From: Actinacidiphila paucisporea
GTDB lineage: Bacteria > Actinomycetota > Actinomycetes > Streptomycetales > Streptomycetaceae
Direction of reading: 5' to 3'
Assembly: GCF_900142575.1 (NCBI RefSeq)
Contig: NZ_FRBI01000016.1
Coordinates: 1-64,000, forward strand
Length of the DNA: 64,000 nucleotides
How positions within the stretch are numbered: the first letter of the stretch is position 1; each line of letters begins with the position of its first letter. The translations under genes were made by a program, and so were the position numbers. Below the pieces are notes generated by a model. It was not told the origin of the DNA. It did no database searches and worked only from the letters and a program-made list of their open reading frames with translations. Below are positions 8,432 to 16,373 of this stretch, in pieces.

Positions 8432-8437
8432 TAGGCT
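8432..8437 (+). promoter_or_regulatory. Predicted -10 box (TAGGCT) of a leaderless promoter
   Basis: TAGGCT is followed by six bases and then the GTG at 8444, the same leaderless geometry as at 27-39. No Shine-Dalgarno sequence precedes the gene. Confidence 0.5.
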
Positions 8438-8443
8438 GGCGCG

Positions 8444-9295
8444 GTGACTGATGAGCAGGAGCGGGTGCAGCCGTCGGGAGTGTGGGCCACGGCGGTGGGG
8501 GTGGCCAGGGTGCGGGCGCTGGAGACCGAGCGGGAGAACGCACTGTTCCGCGACCCACTGGCACAGGCCTTCGCCACCGCCGGCGGCCTGTGGCCCTCCT
8601 CGCCTCCGCTGCCCGATGACGAGGCCGCGCGCCGCCGCCGGCTGGCTGTGGCGTTCTCCATCGTCATCAGGACGAAGTTCCTCGACGACCTGTTGCAGCA
8701 GGCTTCCGCGTCCGGGGTCCGGCAGGTCGTGCTGCTCGGCGCCGGGATGGACAGCCGGGCCTTCCGGATCGACTGGCCCGAGGGCACCCGGCTGTTCGAG
8801 GTCGACACCGCCGCGCCGTTGGACTTCAAGGCGTCGGTGCTGCGCCAGGAGCAGGCCGTCCCGCGCTGCGAGCGGATCACTGTCGCGGCGGATCTGCGTG
8901 AGGACTGGCCAGACGCGCTGGCCGCAGCAGGGCACGATCCGGCCGCGCCGACCGTGTGGATCGCCGAAGGACTACTGATCTATCTGCCCGAGGACGCGGT
9001 GGAGCTACTGCTGGCCCGGATCAGCACGCAGTCGGCGGCAGGCAGTCGGATGGGGCTGACATTGGGCTCGCGCGGCGTGATCGACCGCTTCGCCGCGGAC
9101 GCCGCGCCGGGATCGGCGGCGTCCATGTGGATCTCGGAGATGCCCGACGACCCGGTGGGCTGGCTGGCCGGGCACGGCTGGAAGGCCGAGAGCCACACCC
9201 TGCGCGAGCGCGCTGCCGCCTACGGCCGCCCCATCAGCACCCCGCCGCAGCACGAGGAGCAGCCCGGCGGACTGATCTCGGCAGTCCGCCGGTAG
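8444..9295 (+). CDS. Class I SAM-dependent methyltransferase, TIGR00027/LCMT-like
   Basis: A 283-residue methyltransferase of the actinobacterial family related to leucine carboxyl methyltransferases, which act as O-methyltransferases on secondary metabolites or unknown small acids. Hallmarks are SGVWATAVGVARVRALETE at the start, the SAM loop VVLLGAGMDSRAFRIDWP, the acidic end of strand 2 (RLFEVD), and WIAEGLLIYLPEDAVELLL (motif IV region). The length is normal. The GTG at 8444 is preferred because of the leaderless -10 box upstream. It stands next to transposase debris and has no evident pathway partner. Confidence 0.9.
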   Translation: MTDEQERVQPSGVWATAVGVARVRALETERENALFRDPLAQAFATAGGLWPSSPPLPDDEAARRRRLAVAFSIVIRTKFLDDLLQQASASGVRQVVLLGAGMDSRAFRIDWPEGTRLFEVDTAAPLDFKASVLRQEQAVPRCERITVAADLREDWPDALAAAGHDPAAPTVWIAEGLLIYLPEDAVELLLARISTQSAAGSRMGLTLGSRGVIDRFAADAAPGSAASMWISEMPDDPVGWLAGHGWKAESHTLRERAAAYGRPISTPPQHEEQPGGLISAVRR

Positions 9296-9457
9296 AGCGC
9301 CTCCCGTTCCCCTGGGTGATCGATTCCATGGGGGTCTGATGAGTGGAGCTAGCTTGTGCGCGGCCAGCCAGTCATGCGCGCACTGACCGTCCACGACCAC
9401 TGAAGTCCGCCCGAAAAGCGCCTGGCTGGACGGTGGTGTGGTCGACAGTCCTTCGCT

Positions 9458-10187
9458 GTGAACGAAGTGCTGCCGCAGTTGAACCAGCTGCTGTTTTCCT
9501 CGGTCGAGGGCGTGTTGGTGGAATCGGTCGAGGTGATCGACGCGGTCGTCCGGGCGAGGCCCGTACGACCGCAGTCGTTGGGTGCGGAGGTTCGTCTGCG
9601 AGGAGGATTCCTGCGAGCGTAGGACAGCAAGTACCCGGTCGCACCCGCAGGTTCGGGCGACGGACCGAGCGCTTGCGGTCGACGCTGGTGTCGGTCGGTC
9701 TTGCGCTCGCGGGCCCGGGCCGGCGCCCGGATGACGGACGCCCTCAAGGTTCCGGTCAGTCGGAACACCCTGTTGAGGCTGATCGCCTCGCTTCCGGACC
9801 CAGCCACCGCAGTACCCCGCGTGGTCGGCGTGGACGAGTACGCCCGGCGCAAGGGCCGTGTCTACGAAACCGTGCTCGTCGACGTCGAGACACGACGCCC
9901 GGTCGACCTTCTTCCCGATCGGGAGGCGGACACGTTCGCGGCCTGGCTCGCCGAGCGGCCCGCCATCGAGATCGTCTGCCGGGACCGGGCGCCCTTCTTC
10001 GCCGAAGGTGCCACCCGCGGCGCCCTACAGGCACTCCAGGTCGCCGACCGATGGCATCTCTGGCACAACCTGGGCGAAGCCGCCGAGAAGTGCGTCTACC
10101 GGCACCGTGGCTACTTGCGTCCCACACCGGCCCAGCCTGACGAACCGCAGGAAGAGGCAGAGCCAGCAGCTGTTGTGCCCGACATGA
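9458..10187 (+). pseudogene. ISL3-family transposase, N-terminal part, broken
   Basis: From the GTG at 9458 the frame gives NQLLFSSVEGVLVESVEVID, the family start, and stops early at about 9620. The zinc-ribbon region is lost. A second frame shows SVGLALAG, and a third resumes with ARMTDALKVPVSRNTLLRLI, then VVGVDEYARRKGRVYETVLV and LQVADRWHLWHNLGEAAEK. These are the HTH region and the first DDE aspartate block of ISL3 transposases. At least one deletion and two frameshifts make it inactive. It stops where the EEP gene begins. The missing C-terminus of the same family lies at 12430-12687. Confidence 0.85.
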
Positions 10188-10220
10188 TGGAAGGGATTCA
10201 AGGAAGGGGTGGGACGGTCG

Positions 10221-11069
10221 ATGCGAGTGGTGACCTGGAACGTGTGGTGGAGGTTCGGGCCCTGGGAGCAGCGCAGGGAGGCGGTCCTGGCGGTCCTTCG
10301 CGAGCTGCGGCCCGACGTGGTGGGGTTGCAGGAAGTGTGGGCGCGCGGCGAGGAGAACCTTGCGGCCTGGCTTGGCGAGCGGCTCGGCCTGCAGTGGACG
10401 TGGGCCGCCTCCGACGCGCCGGAACGTTGGCAGCAGCGGATCGGGGACGACGCCGTCGACATCGGCAACGCGGTGCTGAGCCGGTGGCCCATCGTGGACC
10501 GCGACGTCGTGCGCCTTCCGACCGACGGCGGCCAGGACGACGGACGCCTGGCCCTGCACGCGTTGCTGGACGCGCCCGGACACCGGGTGCCGTTCTTCAC
10601 CACGCATCTCAACCACGCCCTCCACGAATCAGCGGTGCGGTGCCGGCAGGTCGCGAGACTGGCGGAGTTCGTCGCCGCCCACCGCGGCACGGGCGCCTTC
10701 CCGCCGGTCGTCACCGGGGACTACAACGCCTGGCCGGACTCGGACGAGATGCGGCTGCTCGGCGGCTACAAGACCGCGCCACCGGTGCCTGGACAAGTGC
10801 TCATGGACGTCTGGGAGTACGCGGGTCCGACCGCGCCGTCGGCCACCTGGGACACGGCGAATCCCTTCGCCGGGCGCGGCTTCGAGCCCAACGTGCGGTG
10901 CGACTACGTCCACGTGGGGCCGGCTGGGGCGGACGGCGTCGGCCGGGTCCGCGCGGTGCAGCGCGCCGGCGACCACCCGGTGGACGGTGTCTGGCCGTCC
11001 GACCACGCGGCAGTCGTCGCGGACCTGGCGCTGGAACCGGTCTCCCGTGGTGACGCAAGTGGCACGTGA
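10221..11069 (+). CDS. Endonuclease/exonuclease/phosphatase (EEP) family hydrolase
   Basis: A 282-residue cytoplasmic metal-dependent hydrolase of the DNase I/exonuclease III/sphingomyelinase fold. Conserved blocks in order: VVTWNVWWRFGPWEQRREAV (Asn metal site), RPDVVGLQEVW (Glu metal ligand), THLNHALHESAVRCRQ, VVTGDYNAWPDSDE (catalytic Asp/Asn), CDYVHVG, and PSDHAAVVADL (final Asp-His). All catalytic positions are present. The ATG at 10221 is preferred over the GTG at 10209 because AAGGAAGGGG would otherwise overlap the start. The next gene overlaps its end, so the pair forms an operon. Together they may cleave phosphodiester or nucleotide substrates. Confidence 0.9.
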   Translation: MRVVTWNVWWRFGPWEQRREAVLAVLRELRPDVVGLQEVWARGEENLAAWLGERLGLQWTWAASDAPERWQQRIGDDAVDIGNAVLSRWPIVDRDVVRLPTDGGQDDGRLALHALLDAPGHRVPFFTTHLNHALHESAVRCRQVARLAEFVAAHRGTGAFPPVVTGDYNAWPDSDEMRLLGGYKTAPPVPGQVLMDVWEYAGPTAPSATWDTANPFAGRGFEPNVRCDYVHVGPAGADGVGRVRAVQRAGDHPVDGVWPSDHAAVVADLALEPVSRGDASGT

Positions 11070-11565
11070 TCACCGGCACGTCGCGGTGGACGCGGGAGTC
11101 GAGATCCCTGTCCCCGCCGGTGGGGAGACATGGACCGTCGGTGCGGTGATCCTGAACGAGCAAGGTGCGGCCTTCGCCCAGAAACGCAGTCCCGACCGGC
11201 GGTTGTTCCCCGACGTCTGGGACATCGTGGGCGGGCACGTCGAGCCGGGTGAATCGCTGATCAGCGCGCTCGCCCGCGAGGTCGAAGAGGAGACCGGGTG
11301 GCGGCTGCGCCGCGTGCGCCGGCTGCTGGGCGTCTCGTCGTGGACCGGCGACGACGGAGGCGGACTGCGGCACGAAGCCGACTACCTGGTCGAGGTCGAC
11401 GGCGACCTCGGCGATCCGGCACTGGAGTGGGACAAGCACTGCGCGTACGACTGGTTCGGCCCGGATGACCTTCCCCGTCTCAAAGAGAAGTGCCCGCCGG
11501 GGGATCACCTGATCCACGATCTGATCGCCAAGGTCGTCGTGAAGCAGGAGCGGAACCGGCTGTGA
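11050..11565 (+). CDS. NUDIX hydrolase
   Basis: A protein of about 171 residues that would hydrolyse a nucleoside diphosphate linked to another moiety. The Nudix box is complete: GGHVEPGESLISALAREVEE followed by ETGW matches Gx5Ex7REUxEExGU, including the two metal-binding Glu residues. The N-terminal beta strand WTVGAVILNEQGAAFAQKR and the C-terminal WFGPDDLPRLKE complete the fold. The start overlaps the EEP stop codon by 20 bases (GTG at 11047, 11050 or 11059 are all possible), indicating translational coupling. The pair sits inside transposon debris and may have been carried in by it. Confidence 0.92.
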   Translation: MTQVARDHRHVAVDAGVEIPVPAGGETWTVGAVILNEQGAAFAQKRSPDRRLFPDVWDIVGGHVEPGESLISALAREVEEETGWRLRRVRRLLGVSSWTGDDGGGLRHEADYLVEVDGDLGDPALEWDKHCAYDWFGPDDLPRLKEKCPPGDHLIHDLIAKVVVKQERNRL

Positions 11566-11631
11566 CGCCGTAAGTCGGCGCGGGCCGATCGGATCCGGCT
11601 GTCAGCTGGCGCCGACTGCAAGGCCGGGGCA

Positions 11632-11720
11632 CGAGTGTGGGCCAGGCGGTGGGACTCGGTGCCGGTCTGGATGATGGCGCCGTCGAAGGTCAGGCGGTCG
11701 ACGACGGCGGCGCAGAACCT
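11632..11720 (-). pseudogene. istB: IS21 helper ATPase (IstB-like) C-terminal scrap
   Basis: The minus strand from 11720 reads RFCAAVVDRLTFDGAIIQTG, then TESHRLAHTRA, the last part of actinobacterial IstB-like helper proteins (normal end: DRLTF..IIETG..SYRLA). The ATP-binding body is absent. It is joined directly to the end of an IstA remnant, so an internal deletion removed most of istB. Confidence 0.65.
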
Positions 11721-12420
11721 GGGGTCGGGAGGTGGGGCAGTTTCCAGTCGGACAGGAACGTCACCGTCGCTGCGGGCCCGTCACCTGAGTTCGGAGGACG
11801 GACCGGCAGTTGCGGTCCGGCGGTCTCGCCTTCGGCGGCTTTGCGGGCATCCACCGCGACCGCGTCCGCGGTCAGGGCCCCGGCCCGGTAGGCGGCGGCA
11901 AGCCCGGCGACGAGGTGCTCGGTTCCATGTGGCGGGCCAGCAGCAGCACCTCGATCAGCGCCTGGGTGCCGGCCGCCTCGCTTGCGCTGCCCACACCGCG
12001 GTCACCACTTGTCGTGGACGGGGGTGAACCGGCCGCCGGATCGGGCCCGCTCCAGCGGAGTCAACCCGGGGGACGCACCGAGCTTGCACAACAGCGCTTC
12101 CAGGTAGTGATCCGGCACCGGGCGTGAGCCACCGCGGCCGGCGAGCCGCTCGTGTGGGTTGACCTCGGTGCGGCCGTCCCCGGTTGCACCACCTTGCCGG
12201 AGTACGACAGCCGCAGCGAGAACAGCTAGACCTTCGTCGGCACCCCGGCCGGCACGATGTACACGTCCCCGAAGTCGACCTCCGCCACCCGGCGTCTGCG
12301 GCACGAACACCTTACGTAGGCGCGCACCATCGGATATGAGACGTCGTCGGCCTCGTGCTCGGCCACGAGCCGGTCGAGGATCCGCTGGGGCAACTGCCCC
12401 TGGATCGACGTCCTCACCAG
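11721..12420 (-). pseudogene. istA: IS21-family transposase (IstA-like), decayed
   Basis: Pieces of IstA in order on the minus strand: RLVAEHEADDVSYPMVRAYV, RKVFVPQTPGG, AEVDFGDVYIV, then LFSLRLSYSGK preceded by an in-frame TAG, HYLEALLCKLGASPGLTPLE, AGTQALIEVLLLARH, LVAGLAAAYRAGALTADAVA and finally TVTFLSDWKLPHLP. The pieces lie in different frames and the catalytic core is largely deleted. It is clearly inactive. Confidence 0.82.
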
Positions 12421-12429
12421 GCATGTCCT

Positions 12430-12687
12430 GTCCTTCGTGACCATGCTCACCGAGCGGCAGGGCGTGCGACTGCTGGACTGACTCGGCGCCGTCAGACAGG
12501 ACAACCTACCCAGCCTCCACACCCTCGCCGCGGGCATCGATCGTGATCGTGACGCCGCCACCGCCAGCCTCTCCCCTGGGGCTCGGGTGTCATCGATGGA
12601 CTCGCCAACCGCATCAAGACGCTCAAGCGCCAGATGATCGGTCGCGCGGGCTTCGCCCTCCTGCGGAAACGGGTCCTCATGTCCTGA
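12430..12687 (+). pseudogene. ISL3-family transposase, C-terminal part, broken
   Basis: The plus strand reads TMLTERQGVRLLD, a stop, then LGAVRQDNLPSLHTLAAGID. After a frameshift it continues GVIDGLANRIKTLKRQMIGR and AGFALLRKRVLMS before TGA at 12685. This is the ISL3 transposase C-terminus, whose normal form is GVVEGxVNRIKxLKRQMxGRAxFxLLRKRVLL. It has the same strand and family as 9458-10187. It may be the other half of one element split by the 2.2 kb in between. Confidence 0.8.
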
Positions 12688-12713
12688 TCACCGAACCAAG
12701 CGAGAGGATCTCG

Positions 12714-13289
12714 ATGGCAGCATCGTCCGCGAATGTGCGAGCCTCCTTCTCCCAGATGCCGATCGAGAAGACTGCGATGATGACCCACGACGACGCTCTC
12801 AAACAGCTCAGCCACATCTCGCGCAAGAGGGCATTCGGTAGGCACGTCGGGTCTGACCAGCTCATCCAGGCAGGGCTGAATGCTCTGCTTGCCGAGGTGG
12901 AGAGTCCCTCCCTCGCTTTGCTCGCCGGTCTCCTCCGAAGCGAAGAGCCCGAGGCTTCGGCGCTCTTCGATCAGGTGTTGGAGGAGTTGGGACTGCTCTT
13001 CCACCCGCCCGCTGACCCTCGGGCCGCTAAGTGGGCGATGGCCTACTGGGTCGCCGGTCAGATCGCCGACGGATCCCTGGATCCCGCCGCCGGCACCTAC
13101 CTCGTCTGGGCAGACATCGCCTACGACCTCGACTACCCCGAAGAGCTGGAACCCCTCGTCCACTGCGCGCACAACCTGGACGGCTGGGAGGAGAGCTGGG
13201 GAGTCCCGTTGGAGCAACTCAACAGGGAAGCGGTAACGGCAGCGAAGCTGTTCCTCAGCAAGCGTTCGGCAGCAGACGCGGGAGACTGA
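12714..13289 (+). CDS. Hypothetical protein, 191 residues
   Basis: A soluble, helix-rich, acidic protein without signal or membrane segments; the most distinctive stretch is WAMAYWVAGQIADGSLDPAA followed by GTYLVWADIAYDLDYPEELE. GAGAGGA at 12702-12708 supports the ATG at 12714; a later ATG pair at 12777/12780 is possible. It recalls lone actinomycete proteins of similar size that contain a region near WEDW.PEWG, but I cannot name the family. It begins 26 bases after the ISL3 remnant and may have been exposed by it. Confidence 0.65.
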   Translation: MAASSANVRASFSQMPIEKTAMMTHDDALKQLSHISRKRAFGRHVGSDQLIQAGLNALLAEVESPSLALLAGLLRSEEPEASALFDQVLEELGLLFHPPADPRAAKWAMAYWVAGQIADGSLDPAAGTYLVWADIAYDLDYPEELEPLVHCAHNLDGWEESWGVPLEQLNREAVTAAKLFLSKRSAADAGD

Positions 13290-13538
13290 CCGCCCATCAT
13301 TCTCGCCACCGGGATCGGTACATCCGCTACCTGACCCCCTCACTGCACGTGACCGCACCACAACGGAGCCACGGGAATGGCCGGCGGCGCACGAGCGCCT
13401 GCTCCCGCCCATCACCGCACGCGGTGAAGGGCCGGGCAGAGCCCGTGTGGGCCCTGCCTTTGGCCTGGTCGATGTGTTCAGGCGGTCCGTACGGCGCTTC
13501 GGACCTCCTGTAGAGGCGCTCGCCGTGGGCTTCGGTGA

Positions 13539-14471
13539 ATGTCGACGACGACAGGGTTCACTCGTCGGGGACCTGGGCGGCATCACACCACCAACCCGGT
13601 CGTCTTCCCCGCCGGCGACAAGGGCCGCCTGGAAGTCTTCGCCCGCGGCTCCGACAACTCCCTGTGGTGCGACTACCAGACCAAGCCCAACGGCGGCACC
13701 GGCGACTGGGTCTGGAAGACCCTGAACGGACGGATCACCAGCGAGCCCGCGGTCTTCCGCAACGCCGACGACCGCATGGAGGTCGCCGTCGCCGACATCA
13801 ACCGGCGGGGCGCTGTCACGTACAGCAGAGCGCACCATCGGGCACCTGGACCAGCGAACAGGGCAGGTGGCCCACCCCGGGCGGCGGCACCATCGGCGAT
13901 CCCTCCCTCATCCGGGCCGAGGACGGCCGGCTGGTGATCTTCACCCGCGGTGGTGACAACAAGCTGTACGAGAACGCCCAGAGCAGCCCCGGCGGCGGGT
14001 ACGGGGGCTGGGTGGACCACGGCGGGATCCTGTACAGCGACCCCATAGCCATCCTGGGCTGTGACGGCACCATCCACGTCTTCACCATCGGGAGCGACGG
14101 CGCCCTGTGGCACCTTCCCCAACTGAGCCCCAACGGCAGTTGGGGCAGTTGGCAGCAGGTCGCCAGTGGAAGCGACCCGCTCACCCACCGCCCCGCCGCC
14201 GTCCTCAACGCCAACAACCAGATCGAGGTCTTCGCCCGCTCGCACGCCACCCACACCAACCACTACAAGGTGGTCAACGGCGCCTGGGCACCCTTCCGCC
14301 ACTACACCGGCAGCCTCGACATCTCCGGCCCGACCGCCGCCCGCAACGCCGACGGACGCCCGGAAATCTTCTACCGCGGCGCCGACAACACCGTCTGTCA
14401 CCCGCCGAGTTCACCCCTGGCGGCCCCTGGATGAGCACGCCAGTCTCGGAGGAAACATCGCGGACCTGTAG
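13539..14471 (+). pseudogene. PLL/tectonin-like beta-propeller lectin, frameshifted
   Basis: Repeated blades of about 50 residues of the fucose-lectin-like (PLL, DUF346-type) propeller run through three frames: RLEVFARGSDNSLWCDYQTK and VFRNADDRMEVAVADIN in the first; RLVIFTRGGDNKLYENAQSS, TIHVFTIGSDGALWHLPQLS and RPEIFYRGADNTV in the second; EFTPGGPWMSTPVS and LGGNIADL in the third and fourth. Shifts fall near 13820, 14395 and 14440. No signal peptide or enzyme domain precedes it. The original was probably a secreted carbohydrate-binding protein. Confidence 0.8.
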
Positions 14472-14902
14472 AGGCCCGGCGGCGCGACTCTCGCGCAGGC
14501 TTCTTGGCGCGCGTCGACGACTACCGAAGAGCAACAAGGCGAGGGCAATCACGGCAGGCGCGGCGACAGCGCGCAGGTGAGGAGGAGTCGCGCCATGGCG
14601 TTCCCTTCCACGTCAGCGAGACCGGTTGGGTTCCGGCCTCCTCGGTGCCGCCGCGCCCTTGGCGTAGAGACACGGCCTCACCACGCCAAGCGCCTCGTTC
14701 CCGGTAGCTCGAATACCGGGAACGAGGCGCTGTCGTACCCCTTGCGATGTCGGTGGCCGCAGGAATGATGCCAACGGGATCAACTTCCCCAGCGAGCTGT
14801 CCAACCGTGGTGGAGGCCCTGAGATCATGGCCAGCGCCCAAGTCGTGGAGCAGATCCTGGACCGGATCCTGCCGCGGTGGCGCACGGGAGCGTCCGTGAA
14901 GG
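14472..14902. other. Gene-free stretch
   Basis: No supported gene apart from the tandem hairpins at 14658-14731. A frame near 14828 (MASAQVVEQILDRILPRWRT) looks protein-like but is too short and has no clear family. Confidence 0.4.
14658..14731. terminator. Two abutting hairpins, the second with an 18-bp perfect stem
   Basis: The first hairpin pairs CTTGGCGT (14658-14665) with ACGCCAAG (14683-14690). The second pairs AGCGCCTCGTTCCCGGTA (14689-14706) with its exact complement at 14714-14731 around a seven-base loop. The arms share bases 14689-14690, so the two structures compete for them. It lies between the end of the lectin remnant and the convergent small membrane gene, so a bidirectional terminator is the simplest reading. 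The competing layout leaves room for a structured RNA. Confidence 0.55.
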
Positions 14903-14977
14903 TCACCCGCGGCGCAGGAACATGACGATGGCGACCACGACGACGATCAGAACGACAGTTCCCAGCCCGATGTACAT
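14903..14977 (-). CDS. Single-pass membrane micropeptide (24 residues)
   Basis: Reads MYIGLGTVVLIVVVVAIVMF followed by LRRRG-like basic residues: one hydrophobic helix with a positive C-terminal end, as in known streptomycete micropeptides. GAGG stands seven bases before the ATG. It is too short for routine gene callers. No function is known to me. Confidence 0.55.
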   Translation of the reverse strand: MYIGLGTVVLIVVVVAIVMFLRRG

Positions 14978-15202
14978 GTGGATCCTCTTCTCTGGGTGCA
15001 GTCCGCGAATGGTGCCCGGCGGACTCACTGGAGCGGTCGCTCCGGCTCAAGGCACCTGCCCCGGGAACGGCTCCGCACACATGAGCGATACCGTCGGCAT
15101 GTGCGGCCCATCTGGTAGCGGTGCCACGCAGCCGCGCCTGCGCGATGGCCGGCCAGTGCTCCGGCGCGGTGGTGTGCTGGTGGTGGCTGGTAGAACTCGG
15201 TC

Positions 15203-15330
15203 GTGGCGCGTTCTGACGTGACGGGTGCCCAGTGGGATCTGATCGAGCCGCATCTGCCGGTGGCGGCGACCGGGCCGTTGCCGCGGTGGGTGCGGGACCG
15301 GTTCGACGGGGTGCCGGGGCGGTTCTGTCG
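15203..15330 (+). pseudogene. IS5-type transposase, N-terminal fragment
   Basis: From the GTG at 15203: ARSDVTGAQWDLIEPHLPVA, then ATGPLPRWVRDRFDGV, the start of actinobacterial IS5-group transposases, whose normal form has ...RRWRDHRQVINGILWRLRTG next. Homology is lost after about 15330 and the DDE core is missing. It probably truncated the 5' end or promoter of the TCO1-type gene that follows. Confidence 0.75.
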
Positions 15331-15464
15331 CCGTCGACACACCACTCAGCGGACGTGACCCGCCCCGGCCAGGGCGCGGGCGTCGCGCCGCGTGGGGGCG
15401 CCGCCGATGCGAGGACTCCGGCGGGTGCCCTCTGCGCCACCTCGAGACCCCGCACAGGCCACTA

Positions 15465-15764
15465 GTGGAGGCGCCGGCCGCCCTGGCGGCGCCGGTGAAG
15501 GCGGGACGGGTCGGTGACGCCGTCCATGATCTTCCGGAGAGCCTGCAAAGGGCTCTCACCCCCGTGACCGAGCCGGCCCGGGTATCGATCCAGCGGCTAC
15601 GCACGGTCGGCCCGTCCGAGATCGAGGTCGAGTTCGGCGTCGATCTCGCGGTCGAAGCCGGTGCGATCATCACCAAGAGCACCGCCAACTGCCTCCTGAA
15701 GATCACGGTGGTGGGAAAACGGGGCGACGCCCAACCGCCCGGCGAAGACCAGGCGTCGGACTAA
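15465..15764 (+). CDS. TCO1-type (CU044_2847) trypsin-co-occurring domain protein
   Basis: A small protein of about 99 residues with the signature of the trypsin-co-occurring domain: an amphipathic helix (DAVHDLPESLQRALTPVTEP), then VGPSEIEVEFGVDLAVEAGA and a strand LLKITVVGK. Family members carry the same E-I-EVEFGV..xAE.GA core and accompany trypsin-like effectors in predicted conflict systems. The frame is open upstream of GTG 15465 (in-frame residues CPLRHLETPHRPL), and the usual first beta strands are missing. The 5' end was probably damaged by the IS5 fragment. Four bases separate its stop from the protease start, so the two form an operon. Confidence 0.75.
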   Translation: MEAPAALAAPVKAGRVGDAVHDLPESLQRALTPVTEPARVSIQRLRTVGPSEIEVEFGVDLAVEAGAIITKSTANCLLKITVVGKRGDAQPPGEDQASD

Positions 15765-15768
15765 GGCT

Positions 15769-16292
15769 GTGGAGATCTCCGGAGCGGACGTGAGCGTCGG
15801 GCCGGACGCGATACTGCCGGTGGCCGTCGCGCAGATCCTGGACGGCGGGGGCGCGGTAGCGGGAGCCGGCTTCCTGATCGGTGAGAAGCTGCTGGCAACC
15901 TGCGCTCACGTGGTGATCGCCGTCGGCAGCGGCCCCGCTAGGCGGCTGTCGTTGGTGTTTCCGCATGCCCCCGGCGCGCCGGAGGCCCGCGGTCGAGTCC
16001 TGGAGCAACCGTGGCGGCGTGGCCCCGAGGACCGGGATATCGCCATCGTGCGCCTGGAGGACGAGCCGACCGGGGTGACACCGGTACCGCTGGGCTCGGC
16101 AGCCGGTTCCCGAGGCCACCGGGTTCGCTCGTTCGGCTTTCCGGCCCAGGCTCCGCGCCACGGGCACTTCGGTTTCGCAACGGTCGGGGACGTGCTCCCG
16201 TCCCCCGGCACGAGCGGGTCGATGGGAGGGTCGCACCGAGCGAGTGGCGGCAGTACGTTCCCGCGGGCCCCCATTACCGCGACGTCTGCTGA
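15769..16292 (+). pseudogene. Trypsin-like serine protease, truncated
   Basis: The GTG at 15769 opens a trypsin-fold protease: AGAGFLIGEKLLATCAHVVI carries the catalytic His, and RGPEDRDIAIVRLED the catalytic Asp. RSFGFPAQAP follows, and the fold is recognisable to about FGFATVGDVL (16200). The next segment, with the catalytic Ser (usually GxSGxP), is absent. A different frame supplies VAPSEWRQYVPAGPHYRDVC and stops at 16292, resembling the junction or tail of such proteins. I infer an internal deletion that removed the Ser lobe and any fused effector domain. The intact form would have been the effector partner of the TCO1 gene. Confidence 0.75.
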
Positions 16293-16373
16293 CTGCCTTG
16301 GCCCTGCCCCGCGGGCCTCGCACGGTGGCGTTCCCTCGCTTTCCCGCGTGAAGGAGAGCAGTTGCCGCGCGGC

